Part shown: positions 47,070 through 58,440 of the stretch, in pieces
Numbering within the stretch: position 1 is the first letter of the stretch
How the letters are laid out: every line of letters starts with the position of its first letter
Source of the DNA: Microvelia longipes
Taxonomy: Eukaryota > Arthropoda > Insecta > Hemiptera > Veliidae
Reading direction: 5' to 3'
DNA length: 64,000 nt
Assembly (NCBI GenBank): GCA_018340805.1
Contig: JACMZG010001870.1
Coordinates: forward strand, 22,493,840-22,557,839
Translations under genes and position numbers: made by a program
The notes under the pieces: generated by a model
What the model was told of the DNA's origin: nothing
The model's input: only the letters and a program-made list of their open reading frames with translations
Database searches by the model: none

Positions 47070-47725
47070 TTAAACGTTAAATAATGGGATTCTGTCTGTC
47101 TGGATAAGTCTTAAGTGACAAAGCAAACAGAAGCAACTATTAATGCCATAGCTCAATTCATTTGTAGTGTAAAGTATCCAAAGCCTGTCCTGAAAGAAAA
47201 TAAAACATTATAACGTAAAAGTACTTATCACGTTCGGATTTTTATATAGTCGATAATCAAACTTTAATTCTTTGATTTAAGTTAGTTAATAATGTGAGTA
47301 TGTCGCGAAAAGCTTTCGGATTCTATTCACAAATTTCTTTTGTCCACTTTATAATTTTATAAATCCTCTTCCTTTTACTTAGTTATAAAATAAATGAACT
47401 AAATGTCCAGAAACTATGAAAAAAGCAAGCTGATAGAATTATTAAGGTTATTCAATTGGAGGGTTTTTATTAATGAAAACAATTTTTTTTGACACGTTTA
47501 GTTATATTCCGGCAGTGAAGTCATTGCAGAAATCGATATAAAGAACTTACATTATAAATCCAAAAAATTGGAGTACTACTATTTAATACAGTTAAATATT
47601 TTTTTTCAGAAATATTTCCTCAGAATACATTTATCAATATTTATTTAGACATGGTTGAAATCAAATAAATATTTGGTTATCGTTAACCTAGTGAATATAG
47701 TTTTGCAAGATTATGCATCTCGTTA
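47070..47725. other. Helentron 5' flank
   Basis: Non-coding, A+T-rich. It is repeated with many indels at 50,440-51,060, and 47,070-47,220 again at about 53,793-53,915. It probably contains the promoter for the minus-strand transposase, but no clear TATA element could be assigned. Confidence 0.45.
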
Positions 47726-47730
47726 GCCCC

Positions 47731-47806
47731 AATGGCTGTGTAGTTAATCGTGCATCGTCATGAGTCAGCGATTGACAATTCAAATCCCAGTCTCGGAGAA
47801 TAAAAG
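47731..47806 (+). other. tRNA-like (SINE-type) segment
   Basis: A box 'TGGCTGTGTAGTTA' at 47,733-47,746 and B box 'ATTCAAATCCC' at 47,778-47,788 are about 44 nt apart, exact tRNA spacing. The T-stem pairs poorly here. In the second copy (51,075-51,160) 'CTTGG' and 'CCAAG' flank the loop better. This is likely a tRNA-derived SINE head inside the Helentron flank. Confidence 0.4.
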
Positions 47807-47989
47807 TTTTGGTTTATTCTTGATTTTTGTATATTTCAACTTTTTGCAACTAATATTTCCGCGTTTTGATAATCCCCAATATCATTGCCAGTTAATAATG
47901 TCGAAATCCTTAATTCCCGAATAGCACAACTTAACCGAAAGGCTATGGTGCTTTTAGTAGGGTATATATTTTATAGTAGGAGTATATTT

Positions 47990-50045
47990 TAAGGGAGTTG
48001 AAAGCAATACACCATAGCTACAATCATACCCCATTGTAGGTAGTATGATAAGGGTACTCTTCATTTAAAGTAAAACCTTGTTATTGGATACATTATTGCC
48101 CTAATCTCCCTTATAAATGCCCTACTCAAGGCCTTTTTACAAACCCGAGAAAATATGTATTGTATTTTTCTAGGGTGGGTCCCTTATATTACTCTACCCA
48201 TTGTAGATTGTAATGATAAGGCCCACCCTTCATTCACAGTAAAACCTTGATATTGGATACATTATTGCCCTAATCTCCCTTATATATGCCCTACTCAAAG
48301 CCTTTGTAAAAACTTGAGAAATAATGTACTGTATTCTTCTAGGGTGGGTCCCTTATAATACTCTTACCCATTGTAGGTAGTATGATAAGGGACCCACCCT
48401 TCATTTAAAGTAGAACCTTTTATTGGATACATTATTGCCCTAATCTCCCTTATATATGCCCTACTCAATGCCTTTCTACAAACCCGAGAAAAGATGTATT
48501 GTATTTTTCTAGGGTGGGTCCCTTATAATACTCTTACCCCCATTGTAGGTAGTATGATAAGGGACCCACCCTTCATTAAAGTAGAACCTTTTTGGATACA
48601 TTATTGCCCTAATCTCCCTTATATATATGCCCTACTCAATGCCTTTCTACAAACCCGAGAAAAGATGTATTGTATTTTTCTAGGGTGGGTCCCTTATAAT
48701 ACTCTTACCCCATTGTAGATAGTATGATAAGGGACCCACCCTTCATTCACAGTAAAACCTTGTTATTGGATACATTATTGCCCTAATCTCCCTTATATAT
48801 GCCTACTCAATGCCTTTATACAAACCTAGAATGGATTATTGTATACTTCTAGGGTGGTCTCTTATATACTTTTACCCCATTGTAGGTAGTATAATAAGGG
48901 ACCCACCCTTCATTTAAAGTAGAACCTTGTTGGATACATATTGCCCTAATCTCCCTTATATTGCCCTACTCAATGCCTTTCACAACCCGAGAAAAGATGT
49001 ATTGTATTTTTCTAGGATGGGTCCCTTATTATACTCTACCCCCATTGTAGGTAGTATGATAGGGACCCACCTTTCATTTAAGTAGAACCTTTTATTGGAT
49101 ACATTATTGCCCTAATCTCCCTTATATATGCCCTACTCAATGCCTTCTACAAACCCGAGAAAAGATGTATTGTATTTTCTAGGGGGGTCCCTTATAATAC
49201 TCTTACCCCATTGTAGGTAGTATGATAAGGGACCCACCCTTCATTTAAAGTAGAACCTTTTATTGGATACATTATTGCCCTAATCTCCCTTATATATGCC
49301 CTACTCAATGCCTTTCTACAAACCCGAGAAAGATGTATTGTATTCTTTTCCCTTATTTCTTTTCCCTTCTTTTCCCTTATAATACTTTTACCCCATTGTA
49401 GGTAGTATAATAAGGGACCCACCTTCATTTAAAGTAGAACCTTTTATTGGATACTTATTGCCCTAATCTCCTTATATATGCCCTACTCAAAGCCTTTGTA
49501 AAAAACTCGAGAAATAATGTACTGTATTCTTCTAGGGTGGTCCCTTATAATACTCTTACCCATTGTAGGTAGTATGATAAGGGACCCACCCTTCATTTAA
49601 AGTTAAACCTTGTTATTGGATACATTATCGCCCTAATCTTCCTTATATATGCCCTACTCAATGCCTTTCTACAAACCCGAGAAAAGATGTATTGTATTCT
49701 TTTCCCTTATTTCTTTTCCCTTCTTTTCCCTTATAATACTTTTACCCCATTGTAGGTAGTATAATAAGGGACCCACCCTTTATTAAAAGTAAAACCTTTT
49801 ATTGGATACATTAATTGCCCTAATCTTCCTATATATTGCCCTACTCAATGCTTCTACAAACCCGAGAAAAGATGTATTGTATTTTCTAGGTGGGTCCCTT
49901 ATAATACTCTTACCCCATTGTAGATAGTATGATAAGGGACCACCTTCATTCACAGTAAAACCTTTTATTGGATACATTATGCCCTAATCTCCCTTATATA
50001 TGCCCTACTCAATGCCTTTATACAAACCCTAGAATGGATGTATTT
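47990..50045 (+). repeat. 170-bp satellite array, block 1 (about 12 units)
   Basis: Anchoring on 'TTGTAG', units start at 48,201, 48,371, 48,543, 48,713, 48,880, 49,045 and 49,211, spacing 165-172 bp. Each unit holds an inverted pair ('GGGTGGGTCCCTTATAATAC' with its complement ending 'AAGGGACCCACCC') around 'CCCCATTGTAGGTAG', so every unit can fold into a hairpin of about 20 bp. Two units have 'TCTTTTCCCTT' repeats instead of the left half. The array is non-coding. Confidence 0.9.
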
Positions 50046-50375
50046 ATTTATTTTATGTTTAAAATAATGTCCAAAAAATGTAGGGAAATTTATTTGTTTT
50101 GATTTTGCGGGGGCGTCCCTTTTCATACTTTAACCCTAGTCAATAATCTCAGTAATTTTTGGGCGAATATTTGGCTTTTTGTTTACAATTGATAGTTATT
50201 CATTATTTTCAATGAAACCGCCTATACCGATTTCTGCAATGTTCGTCACGCCATTCATGAAGAAGTCAGGTTCTTTACATATAATTGAATCACCTTATAA
50301 TGTCTATTATCTTGGGTAAAAAGTACATATCTGTTTACTTACGTCAAACAAAATTACATAAGAAGTATAATAAGT
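50046..50375. other. Spacer after satellite block 1
   Basis: Non-coding sequence with 'GTCAATAATCTCAGTAATTT' and 'GTTCGTCACG'. It recurs with indels at 52,731-53,010, showing that the whole 47.0-50.4 kb segment is duplicated. Confidence 0.6.
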
Positions 50376-53010
50376 TTTCTATTTATTCTTTTCACTTTAT
50401 TTATTCGATCTAGAGATTTACGCTTTGTGACCGGCATATTAAACGTTAATAATTGGATCGTCTGTCTGGATAAAGTCTTAAGTACAAAGCAAACAGAAGC
50501 AACTTATATGCTATAGCTCAATTCATAATGTAGGTAAGTATTCAAAACCTGTCTGAACAGAAAAATAAAACATTATAAAGTAAAAAGTACTTATCAGTTC
50601 GGATTTTTATATAGTCGATATCAACTTAATTCTTTGATTTAAGTTAGTTAATAATGGAGAGTCGCGAAGCAGCTTTCGATTCTATTCACAATTTCTTTTT
50701 GTCCACTTAGTAATGTTTATAAAATCCTCTCCTTTTACTTTAGTTATAGAAATAAAATGAACGTAAATTGTCCGAAATATGAAAAAGCAGCTGATAGAAC
50801 TTATTAAGGTTATTCAATTGACGGTTTTATGTAATGAAACCAATTTTTTGACACGGTTAGTTATATTCCGGCATGGAAGTCATGCGAAATCGAATATACA
50901 GACTTACATTATAAATCCAAAAAAATTGGAGTATCTATTAATACAGTTAAATATTTTTTTTCAGACAATATTCATCAGAACTACATTTATACAATATTTA
51001 TTTAGAACATGGTTGAAAACAAATAAATATTTGGTTATCGTTAATCCTAGTTAATATAGTTTTGCAAAAGATTATGCAGCTCGTTAGCCCAATGGCTGTG
51101 TAGTTAATCGTGCATCGTTAATGAGTCCAGCGCTTGGACACTTCAAATCCCAAGTCTCGGAAGAATAAATACGTTTGGTTATTCTTGATTTTTGTATATT
51201 TTCAAACTTTTGCACTATCATTTCGCGTTTTTGATTAATCCCCAATATCATTGGCCAAGTTAATAATGTCGAAATCCCTTAATTCCCGAATAGCACAACT
51301 TACCGAAAGGGCTATGGTGCTTTTAGTAGGGTATATTATTTTATAGTAGGAGTATATTGAAGGGATTTGAAAACCATACAACCATAGCTACAATTATACC
51401 CAATTGTAGGTAGCTATGAAAGGGTACTCTTCATTTAAGTAAAACCTTGTTTATTGGATCATTATTGCCGCTAATCATCCTTAAATGGCCCTAAACCAAG
51501 GCCTTTTTTTCCAACCCGAAGATAAATGTACTGTAATTCTTCTAGGGTGGGTCCTTATAATACTCTTACCCCATTGAGATAGTATGATAGGGACCACCCT
51601 GTCATTAAAGTAAATACCTTTGTATCGGCTCATTATTGCCCGCTAATCACTCCTTATAAAGCCGCTACTCAAAGCCTTTTTATACAAACCCGAGAAAAAT
51701 TGTATTGTATTCTAGGGTGGTCCTTATACTTAATCTTACCATTGTAGATTGTATGACTAAGGGACTCACCCCTTCATTCACAGTAACCTTGTATTGGATA
51801 CATTATTGCCCTAATCTCCTTATATACTGCGCTACTCAAAGCCTTTGTAAAAGACCTCGAGAAATAATGTACTGTATTTCTTCTGGGTGGGTCCTTATAA
51901 TCTTCCCATTGTAGGTAGTATGATAAGGGACCGCACTTTCATTTAAGTTAAACCATTGTTATTAAGAAATACATATCGCCCTAACTCCTTATATTCCCTA
52001 GCTCAATGCCATTTCTCAAACGAGCCGGAAAAGATGTATTGTATCTTTTCCCTTATTTCTTATTTCCCTTATAATACTTTAGCCCATTGTACGTAGTAAT
52101 CCATAGGGACCCACCCTCATTTAAAGTAGAACCTTTATTGGATACAGTATTGCCCCTAACCCCTTATATAATGCCCTACTCAATGCTTTCTACAAACCCG
52201 AGAAAAATTATTGTATTCTTTTCCTTATTCCTTTCCCTCTTTTCCCTTAAATAATTTACCATTGTAGTAGTATGATAAGGGACCCCCCTTCAATTTAAAG
52301 TAGAACCTTAGGATACATTTATTGCCCCTATCTCCCTTATTATGCACTCAAAAACTTCTACAAAACCCGAGAAAAGATGTATTGTAAATCTTTCCCTTAT
52401 TTCTTTTTCCCTCTTTCCTTATATAATTTTACCCCATTGTGGAGTATAATAAGGGACCCACTTTCATTTAAGTAAAACCTTGTTATGGAATCAATAATAA
52501 ACTTATATAGCCCCTAACTCATGCTTTTTTAAAACCCGAGAAAAGCATGTATGTATTGTTTCTAGGGTGGGTCCCTTATAAACTCTACCCCAATTGTAGA
52601 TAGTATGATAAGGCCATCCTACTCACAGTAAAACTTGTATGATACATTATTGCCTATATCTCCCTTATTATGCCCTACTCAAATGCGTTATCCAAACCCT
52701 AAATGGATGTATTGTAAATCTTCTAGGGACAATTTATTTGTTGATTTGCGGGCGTGCCTTTTCATACTTTTCACCCTAGTCAATAATCTCAGTAATTTTG
52801 GGCGAATAATTTGCTTATTTTGTTTACAAATTGATAGTTATTCATTCATTTTTAAATGAACGACCTATAACGAACTTTCTGGCAATGTTCGTCACGAGCG
52901 CATTCATGGAAGTCAGTTCCTTTACAAATTGAATCACCTCTATAATGTCTATATCTGGGTAAAAAGTACATATCTGTTTATCTTACGTCAATACAAATTA
53001 CACAAGAGTA
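50376..53010 (+). repeat. Error-rich tandem copy of the Helentron 5' flank
   Basis: It begins 'TTTTCTATTTATTC' exactly like 47,000 inside the transposase start. It repeats about 20 codons of its 5' end (50,376-50,437), the flank, the tRNA-like segment (51,075-51,160), a second satellite block (about 51,350-52,740, degraded units) and the spacer. Differences from copy 1 are dominated by single-base insertions and deletions rather than substitutions, as in uncorrected long reads. Confidence 0.8.
51350..52740 (+). repeat. 170-bp satellite array, block 2
   Basis: About eight to nine units of the satellite at 47,990-50,045, with many small indels; hairpin arms are mostly still recognisable. Confidence 0.85.
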
Positions 53011-53389
53011 TAATATTCACAAAAAGTGTCACTAAAATCAACGAAACCACAGCAATAAATGGAGCAAATATATAATTATTGTTCATAACATAATTATTAA
53101 ACACACAGTAAAAAATCTCAATAGTATCAAATTGCTAGGAAACATTAAAACAAATAATATTTTGAAGTTAAATATTTATTTCAAAATAATAACACGACAC
53201 TGACATAAATACAAAAACAAAAACATGTTACGTACAGTACAGAAGACACTATTTGCACGTATCAAAGACACGAGATTAGCTAGTACCCAAACTAACCAAC
53301 AGAAATAAGAAGTTCAAAATCATACAAACGGCATAACCACGTCGTCTATAAAATATACGACCCTAAAAATATATATACAGCATTCTCAA
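53011..53389. other. Unassigned A+T-rich DNA
   Basis: No gene or recognised repeat. Confidence 0.5.
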
Positions 53390-53515
53390 TCATCTTAACC
53401 CGCGGTATAGTAAAAGAAACCTTCTTTTACTGATTGGTTTAGACGTCATATTTAATTTATTTGCCTCTTCTTCTTCACGAGCCTGCTTAGCTAGACGTGG
53501 TTCTGTGAAAGCCAT
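53390..53515 (-). CDS. Small ORF of family A, second copy
   Basis: A 41-residue frame from ATG at 53,515, starting 'MAFTEPRLAKQAREEEEANK' and related to the first part of the ORF at 30,920-31,090, but with a different tail. The leader 'GGGACAGTGTCCCAGAGAG' and a TATAGAAA at about 53,585-53,595 lie upstream at the same spacing. Function unknown; it supports the idea that leader plus first codons are the conserved unit. Confidence 0.3.
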   Translation of the reverse strand: MAFTEPRLAKQAREEEEANKLNMTSKPISKRRFLLLYRGLR

Positions 53516-53700
53516 TTTTGCGCTGTCTCTCTGGGACACTGTCCCAGCCTTACCTGGAAAATACAAGAAGTAGAGGCCCCTTTTCTATACCCTCTCCACT
53601 CTCTACCATTTCTGAACCTAACAGATATCATGGCGGTTTTGAACCAACCTAGACATATACATTATCATATACCTATACTATATATATATATAGATATATA
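53390..53700 (-). mobile_element. Family A promoter-ORF part, partial copy
   Basis: Reverse-strand match to about 30,770-30,980: leader, TATA-like box and ORF start. The (TA)n and CRE part is missing; (TA)n follows at 53,680-53,765. Confidence 0.5.
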
Positions 53701-53765
53701 TTGTATGTATTGTATATGTATATTATGTATAATATAATATAAATATATATAATATATATATATTT
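53680..53765. repeat. (TA)n-rich tract
   Basis: Impure TA/GTA repeats. Confidence 0.85.
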
Positions 53766-53792
53766 ATAATTACACTTGTTTCCATATAAAAT

Positions 53793-54180
53793 AATGGATT
53801 CTGTAATAGTCTTAAGTGACAAAGCAACAGAAGCAACGTATTAATGCCATAGCTCTATTCATTGTAGTGCAAGATCAAAAGCCTGTCCTGAAAGAAAATG
53901 AAACATTATAACGTAACAGGCCTAACTGCGGCTTTTCTCAAAAATATGTGTTTTATATTAATCCCGTCTTATTAATAGTGAAGCAATAATATTACAGTTA
54001 ACAAGCATATAAGAACAAATTTTAAAATAATAAGATATTTCATACATACCTACCTACGTTTTTTTTATAGAGGTAAAAGATACAAGAAAAAATCACACGG
54101 CACTGTTGAGTAACCTTGTATAAAGGGTAGAAAAGATTATACGTTTATCAGTTTAAGTTATAGTTCGATATACAAAAGGG
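53793..54180. repeat. Helentron-flank fragments
   Basis: 53,793-53,915 repeats 47,070-47,220 ('GTCTTAAGTGACAAAGCAA'). 53,960-54,130 resembles 32,310-32,460. The two pieces come from opposite sides of Helentron-type elements, suggesting a junction of element copies. Confidence 0.5.
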
Positions 54181-54332
54181 TATAAAACTCTTACTACATT
54201 CTATGGAGCTGGTTTATACACATTAAGAAAAATGTCAAATTTGTTTTGTAAACATTTGGTTTATTTGAGTAAAATCTTAAGTTGAAAAAAATATATTCAT
54301 AATTATTTAAATAAATACGTTTGCGTCACTTA

Positions 54333-55197
54333 GGATTGTCCCCGATGAGCTTGAAACCGGCATCGCATTTCGTTTTAGAATAGACTTCGAACCATAATAA
54401 AAGACTACTGTCGATGTTCTTCCTCTTTACGGCTGCTTAGCTCGGCGTGGTTTCAAAGTGGAAGCATTTTGCCCGTCTCTCTGGGAATTAGGCTACATGA
54501 TGGAGCAAGGGTAAGAGGTCTCCTTCTATACTCTTCCCCACTCTAACACACTGAACCCAACAGCATACGTACGAGTCTTTTGACCTAACGCTTATACTAT
54601 ATACAAGATTATATTATATGTATAACCGTTGCGCCATTTGTGTTGGTTCGATTGAAGCTGAAATTCGGCTCATCGATTAGCTAGCCGCTACCTAAATACT
54701 AAATACCCTTGTTTTAAAGGCCATTTAAGTTAAATTTTTTTTTCATGGACGTCATAACTTGGTTGATGTCGTCAATAATGTTTTATAAACAATAGCCCTC
54801 GAACCTACAACATCTGCGACTTTTGAAAGTTTTCGTTTCAATTTGACAACGCCCTTCGAGAGTTATCGTCGCATACGAAAAGGTAGAAACTCTACATACA
54901 TATATATATATATATACATATATATATAATATATATATATATACATTATATAAAATTTTTTCGGACATATTTTTGTTGTTATCAAGGACGCCAATAGGAA
55001 CCGATTCCGCTCACTCCCACACCAACTTCCTTCACACGAACAACCTATAAGCGTCACTTTCATAATGATAAATTCGCTTAAAATGTAAAATAAAACAAAA
55101 ATATATCGCCAGGTTGCGAACTACCGCGGAACAGGATAATGTGATTAGTCCGAGGTGCATTCTAATTGGTGAATCATGGTCATCATCCGTATCGCTG
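54333..55197 (-). mobile_element. Repeat family A, copy 2
   Basis: Reverse-orientation match to 30,118-31,056 through all parts: 'CCATGATTCACC' start near 55,180, (TA)n at 54,898-54,950, degraded CRE-like sites near 54,750, TATAGAAG near 54,520, and an ORF start near 54,468 broken by indels. It is inserted in, or joined to, the BEL/Pao Gag-like sequence. Confidence 0.6.
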
Positions 55198-55709
55198 TCG
55201 GTAATATCTAAAGATTTCTTTTAAAACTTTAAATTCCATTCTCCCGCAAAGTTCCATGGCTGCTTTCTCTAAATCCTCTCTCTTTCATTTTCTGTGTAAC
55301 GAATGTACGCCTGTTCTTATCTTTCAAGCCTAAGAATACATTGCTGTACAAATTCTAGCTGTTTTTCTTCGCATGCTCACCCTGATGATTTGTTCAAGTG
55401 ATATTTAAACTGCGTTCAGAATAAATGGACTTAATTCAAACCAAATAGTACTCTACAAAACTATACTCTAATAATATTCTTCAGAAGCAGGCTTTGAAAG
55501 GAAATGCTTTTACCCCCAAAGAACTGGTTACGTCTCGGTATCTTCATTTAATCGATATTAGATATGCCTTTTCTTACATCTGCTGTGACAATTCATTTTC
55601 ATGACACCTACTCTCACCAATAATCCTAATCAAAGTCTTCCATTAGCCAATGATGGATTTGGAATAGCTATTTCTTTAAGAATTAATATTGGCTCGAATC
55701 ATAATTTTT
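55198..55709 (-). pseudogene. BEL/Pao-type internal sequence, duplicate piece
   Basis: This repeats 56,120-56,665 with many indels. Minus-strand scraps such as 'CEEKQLEFVQQC' and 'ENERERI' appear in changing frames. It is interpreted as a second, error-rich copy of the region downstream of the Gag-like fragment. Confidence 0.4.
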
Positions 55710-55710
55710 N
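55710..55710. other. Ambiguous base (N)
   Basis: The only N in the window. It sits exactly where two tandem copies of a segment of about 0.92 kb meet (54,790-55,709 and 55,711-56,665), so it may mark an assembly join. Confidence 0.9.
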
Positions 55711-55714
55711 TCGT

Positions 55715-56120
55715 AACTCTACAACATCTCGCGATTTGAAGTTTAGTTTCAATTTGACAACGCCTTCGATTAGTTATCGTTCGCCAAATAACGAAAGGGT
55801 AGAAACTTCATACATACATATATATATATATATATCATATATATATATATATAATATATAATAACATATATAAATATAAATGTTTTTTTCCGGACAAATA
55901 TTTTTTTGTTAATCAGGAAGCCAATAGAACCGATTCCGCTCACTCCCACAACATCAACTTCCTCATCCGAACAACCTCAAAGGCGTCATTTCATAATGAA
56001 ATTCGCTAAAATGTACAAATAAAAAACAAAAATATATCGCAGGTTTGCGACACTCAGCCGGAACAAGGATAATGTTGATTATTCCCGGGGTCAATTCTAA
56101 TGGAATGAATCAATGGTCAT
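55715..56120 (-). mobile_element. Repeat family A, partial copy 3
   Basis: Reverse-strand match to about 30,118-30,580, with (TA)n at 55,818-55,862. The promoter-ORF half is missing where the N begins. Confidence 0.55.
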
Positions 56121-56640
56121 ATCCCGTATCGCTGTCAGGTATTAAATCTAAGATTTCTCTTTAAAATTAACATTCCATTCTCGCAAAGTTCCATGGCTGC
56201 TTTTCTAATTCCTCTCAATTTCCATTCCTGTGTAGAACTGTAAATCGCGCTGTTTCTTCTCAAGCCTACGATAACTTGTCTAACGTACAAATTCTAGCTG
56301 TTTTCTTCGCAATGCTCACTGCGATGATTTTTGTTCAAGTGTATTTAATAACTGCGTTTAGAATAAAATGGACTTAATTATCAAACGCAAATAGTAACTC
56401 TAAGCAAAAACCTATACTCTTATAATATTTTCAGAAAGCAGGCCTCTTTGAAAGGATCTTTTTAACCACAAGACCCTGGTTACGTTCTCGGCTATCTATT
56501 CATTTAATCGAATTATTAGATATGCCTTTTCTACATCTGCTGTGACAAATTATTTTCATGACAACCTAAACTCTTCAACCAATATTCCTATTCATCTTCC
56601 ATTAGCAATGATGTATTGGAATAGCTATTCTTTAAAATTA
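56121..56640 (-). pseudogene. Region downstream of Gag-like fragment, decayed
   Basis: The minus strand continues a Gag-like reading for about 20 codons from 56,640 ('NSYSNTSLL') and then breaks up. It is the better-covered copy of 55,198-55,709. Confidence 0.35.
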
Positions 56641-57325
56641 ATATTGCTGAATCATAATTTTTGTGCAGTAATCGCCAGACCCTCCAATACAGCGAGCTTG
56701 CGTCCGTGACTAATAGTTTGTTTTAAATAACCTGAACTTACCAATTTTGTATATATTTACATTATATGAATTGCTGACTCAAACTTTCCCAAAATTCCAG
56801 CCACTTAAACTATCACCATTAAATGTTGGCATTCTAACTTCGGAATTTTATTGGTACATTCCCTATTATTTTCTTGAATTCCATTCTGAGCCCTCATATT
56901 TTTATTTTACTTTTTTATCTCGTTAATTATCGTTTTGTCTTATATTTGCAATGTCTAAATTCGGGTTTTATTTTTACTTAATTTTTCAAATCCCACTTCC
57001 TGCGTACTCTAATCGAATTTTTCAGTTCAATAATTTTATCTTCCGCCCCCAAACCTAAGCTCCATAAACCCTTCACACTTCTTCATTAACTATTAATAGT
57101 GCTTCAGGATCTATGACGGATACTTTCTCCAAATCATTCATGAATTTGTTTAAAGTTTCTAACCTGGTATTTAATTTACCCAACTCCACTCTCCCCTCCT
57201 TTATCTTAGTACTTGTAGTAATAATTTTATTTTCCTCCAACCAACCCTCTATCTTAACTATTTGATCCCTCAACCTCTGCTTTACCTAAAACCCTTCTAG
57301 TAGTCCCAACCGTTGTAGAAGCCAT
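56640..57325 (-). pseudogene. BEL/Pao-type retrotransposon Gag fragment
   Basis: ATG at 57,325 opens 'MASTTVGTTRRVLGKAEVEG'. A one-base shift near 57,273 is followed by a helical stretch with 'LGKLNTRLETLNKFMNDLEK', the usual N-terminal coiled helix of BEL/Pao Gag. Past a stop at 57,073, and after A+T-rich noise, pieces 'IPKLE', 'GKFESAIH' and 'LEGLAIT' appear in order, matching the conserved core (DUF1759-type) where a Pro-x-F-x-G block, W/FxxF and a GL-x-x-T block are expected. At least four frame breaks are seen, many perhaps sequence errors. Not functional as read. Confidence 0.6.
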
Positions 57326-57370
57326 GCTCAATCCCTTAACCTTAGTTACCTGAAAGAGGTAGTTTCAAAT

Positions 57371-57388
57371 ACTTACGCCACCAAATTA
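57371..57388 (-). promoter_or_regulatory. Candidate primer-binding site
   Basis: Minus-strand 'TGGTGGCGTAAGTATTTG' starts with TGG, as expected for pairing to a tRNA CCA tail, and lies about 45 bp upstream of the Gag ATG. It suggests that an LTR ends just above 57,390. Confidence 0.4.
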
Positions 57389-57478
57389 CAGCCTACTCCT
57401 TTTTCGGTTTATGATCTCATGTTCCGATTTCTCTTAGTTCCAATTTATTATTTGGAATATCATATTATTATATATATA

Positions 57479-57527
<49 letters not shown>

Positions 57528-57920
57528 TATATATACTATAATAATATATATCATATATACTTCAAATATATAGTTTATTTAGATTTTAAATTTCTTGAAG
57601 ACTACAGTCCTTTATAAATATTAATTTATCTAAATATATATCATACCAGTCCAACTAATTTACTCTTTTATATAGTTTATACTTAAAATTGCTTTAACAC
57701 AAGGTTCCATATTTTAAGGTAGTGGAATCGAGACCTGTTATTCAACTTTTTCTAATTATATCTTCATTACATTTACTTATATTTTCATGTATATTAAAAT
57801 ATTGGAGACCACAGTCTCTATCTTCTAGTCTCTCTAAAAACTCAAAACTTATTTATTTAGTTATATTTTTTTTAATCAATCTGCTCTTATTTTATTTTAA
57901 TCTATAAAAAAATGACACTA
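57389..57920 (-). other. Possible LTR region of the BEL/Pao-type element
   Basis: By position this should contain the 5' LTR. It includes (TA)n (57,470-57,540). I could not define LTR ends or a second LTR in the window. A 61-codon hydrophobic frame at 57,722-57,907 is not called. Confidence 0.25.
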
Positions 57921-58194
57921 GAAAAGAGAATTTTTTAAAGCTGACAAAATTTATAATTAATTGAGCGTTAATTCACCAAAAATTGGATAACTAAAACTAA
58001 GTTATGGTATTGGCAAAATCATCAAAAACATTGTTAATTTTTGCAGTTAGCAAATTTCATTTACAAAATGTCTACGTTTTGAGTATTTTTTACAGTTATT
58101 TTACAAATGCAATAACTTAATGTTTCTAAGTAATTTGAATTTTGACAATAAACTTTTGATTTTATTGGAAATTAAGCAGCTTTAAAATAAAACT
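57921..58194. other. Unassigned A+T-rich DNA
   Basis: No gene or recognised repeat. Confidence 0.5.
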
Positions 58195-58440
58195 TTCTCT
58201 TTCAAGTTTTGCCCACGACCAACAGGGAACCACTTATTTCAAGAAACCTAAAATTTGTTTAATCTTTTATAATTTTTGAGCGAGCGGCAATCATAGCGAA
58301 CGGCTCTACTTAGGATAGGTAGACTATACTTTTTCTTCATAATATTCATAATTTAAGGTCTATTTTAAATAAATTTGGTTTTGGAAAGCAAGTAAAAATT
58401 TAAGTCATATTTTCAGGCTGGCTCCTGGACTTTTACTTAT
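58195..58440 (+). repeat. Family C repeat, single copy
   Basis: Matches 22,105-22,335 in order: 'CACGACCAACAGGGAACCAC', then 'TTATTTCAAG', ending 'CTGGCTCCTGGAC'. Confidence 0.6.

Larger units (their letters stand above)
38631..50375 (-). mobile_element. Helentron-type rolling-circle transposon (approximate extent)
   Basis: The element is defined by the 2,637-codon Rep/helicase/endonuclease protein at 39,154-47,067. The 3' flank (38,631-39,060) shares a 72-bp essentially identical block and the 'GGCGCCCGGTCGTAACGTC' block with 32.58-32.69 kb. The 5' flank includes a tRNA-like segment and a 170-bp satellite. Helentrons often carry tandem repeats near an end. Exact termini (expected between T and T, with short subterminal inverted repeats) could not be fixed, so both limits are estimates. 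Confidence 0.5.

Noticed and set aside
49192..49977. Minus-strand frames of 64-78 codons
   Set aside because: They read through the 170-bp satellite; unit length and frame drift rule out a real protein.
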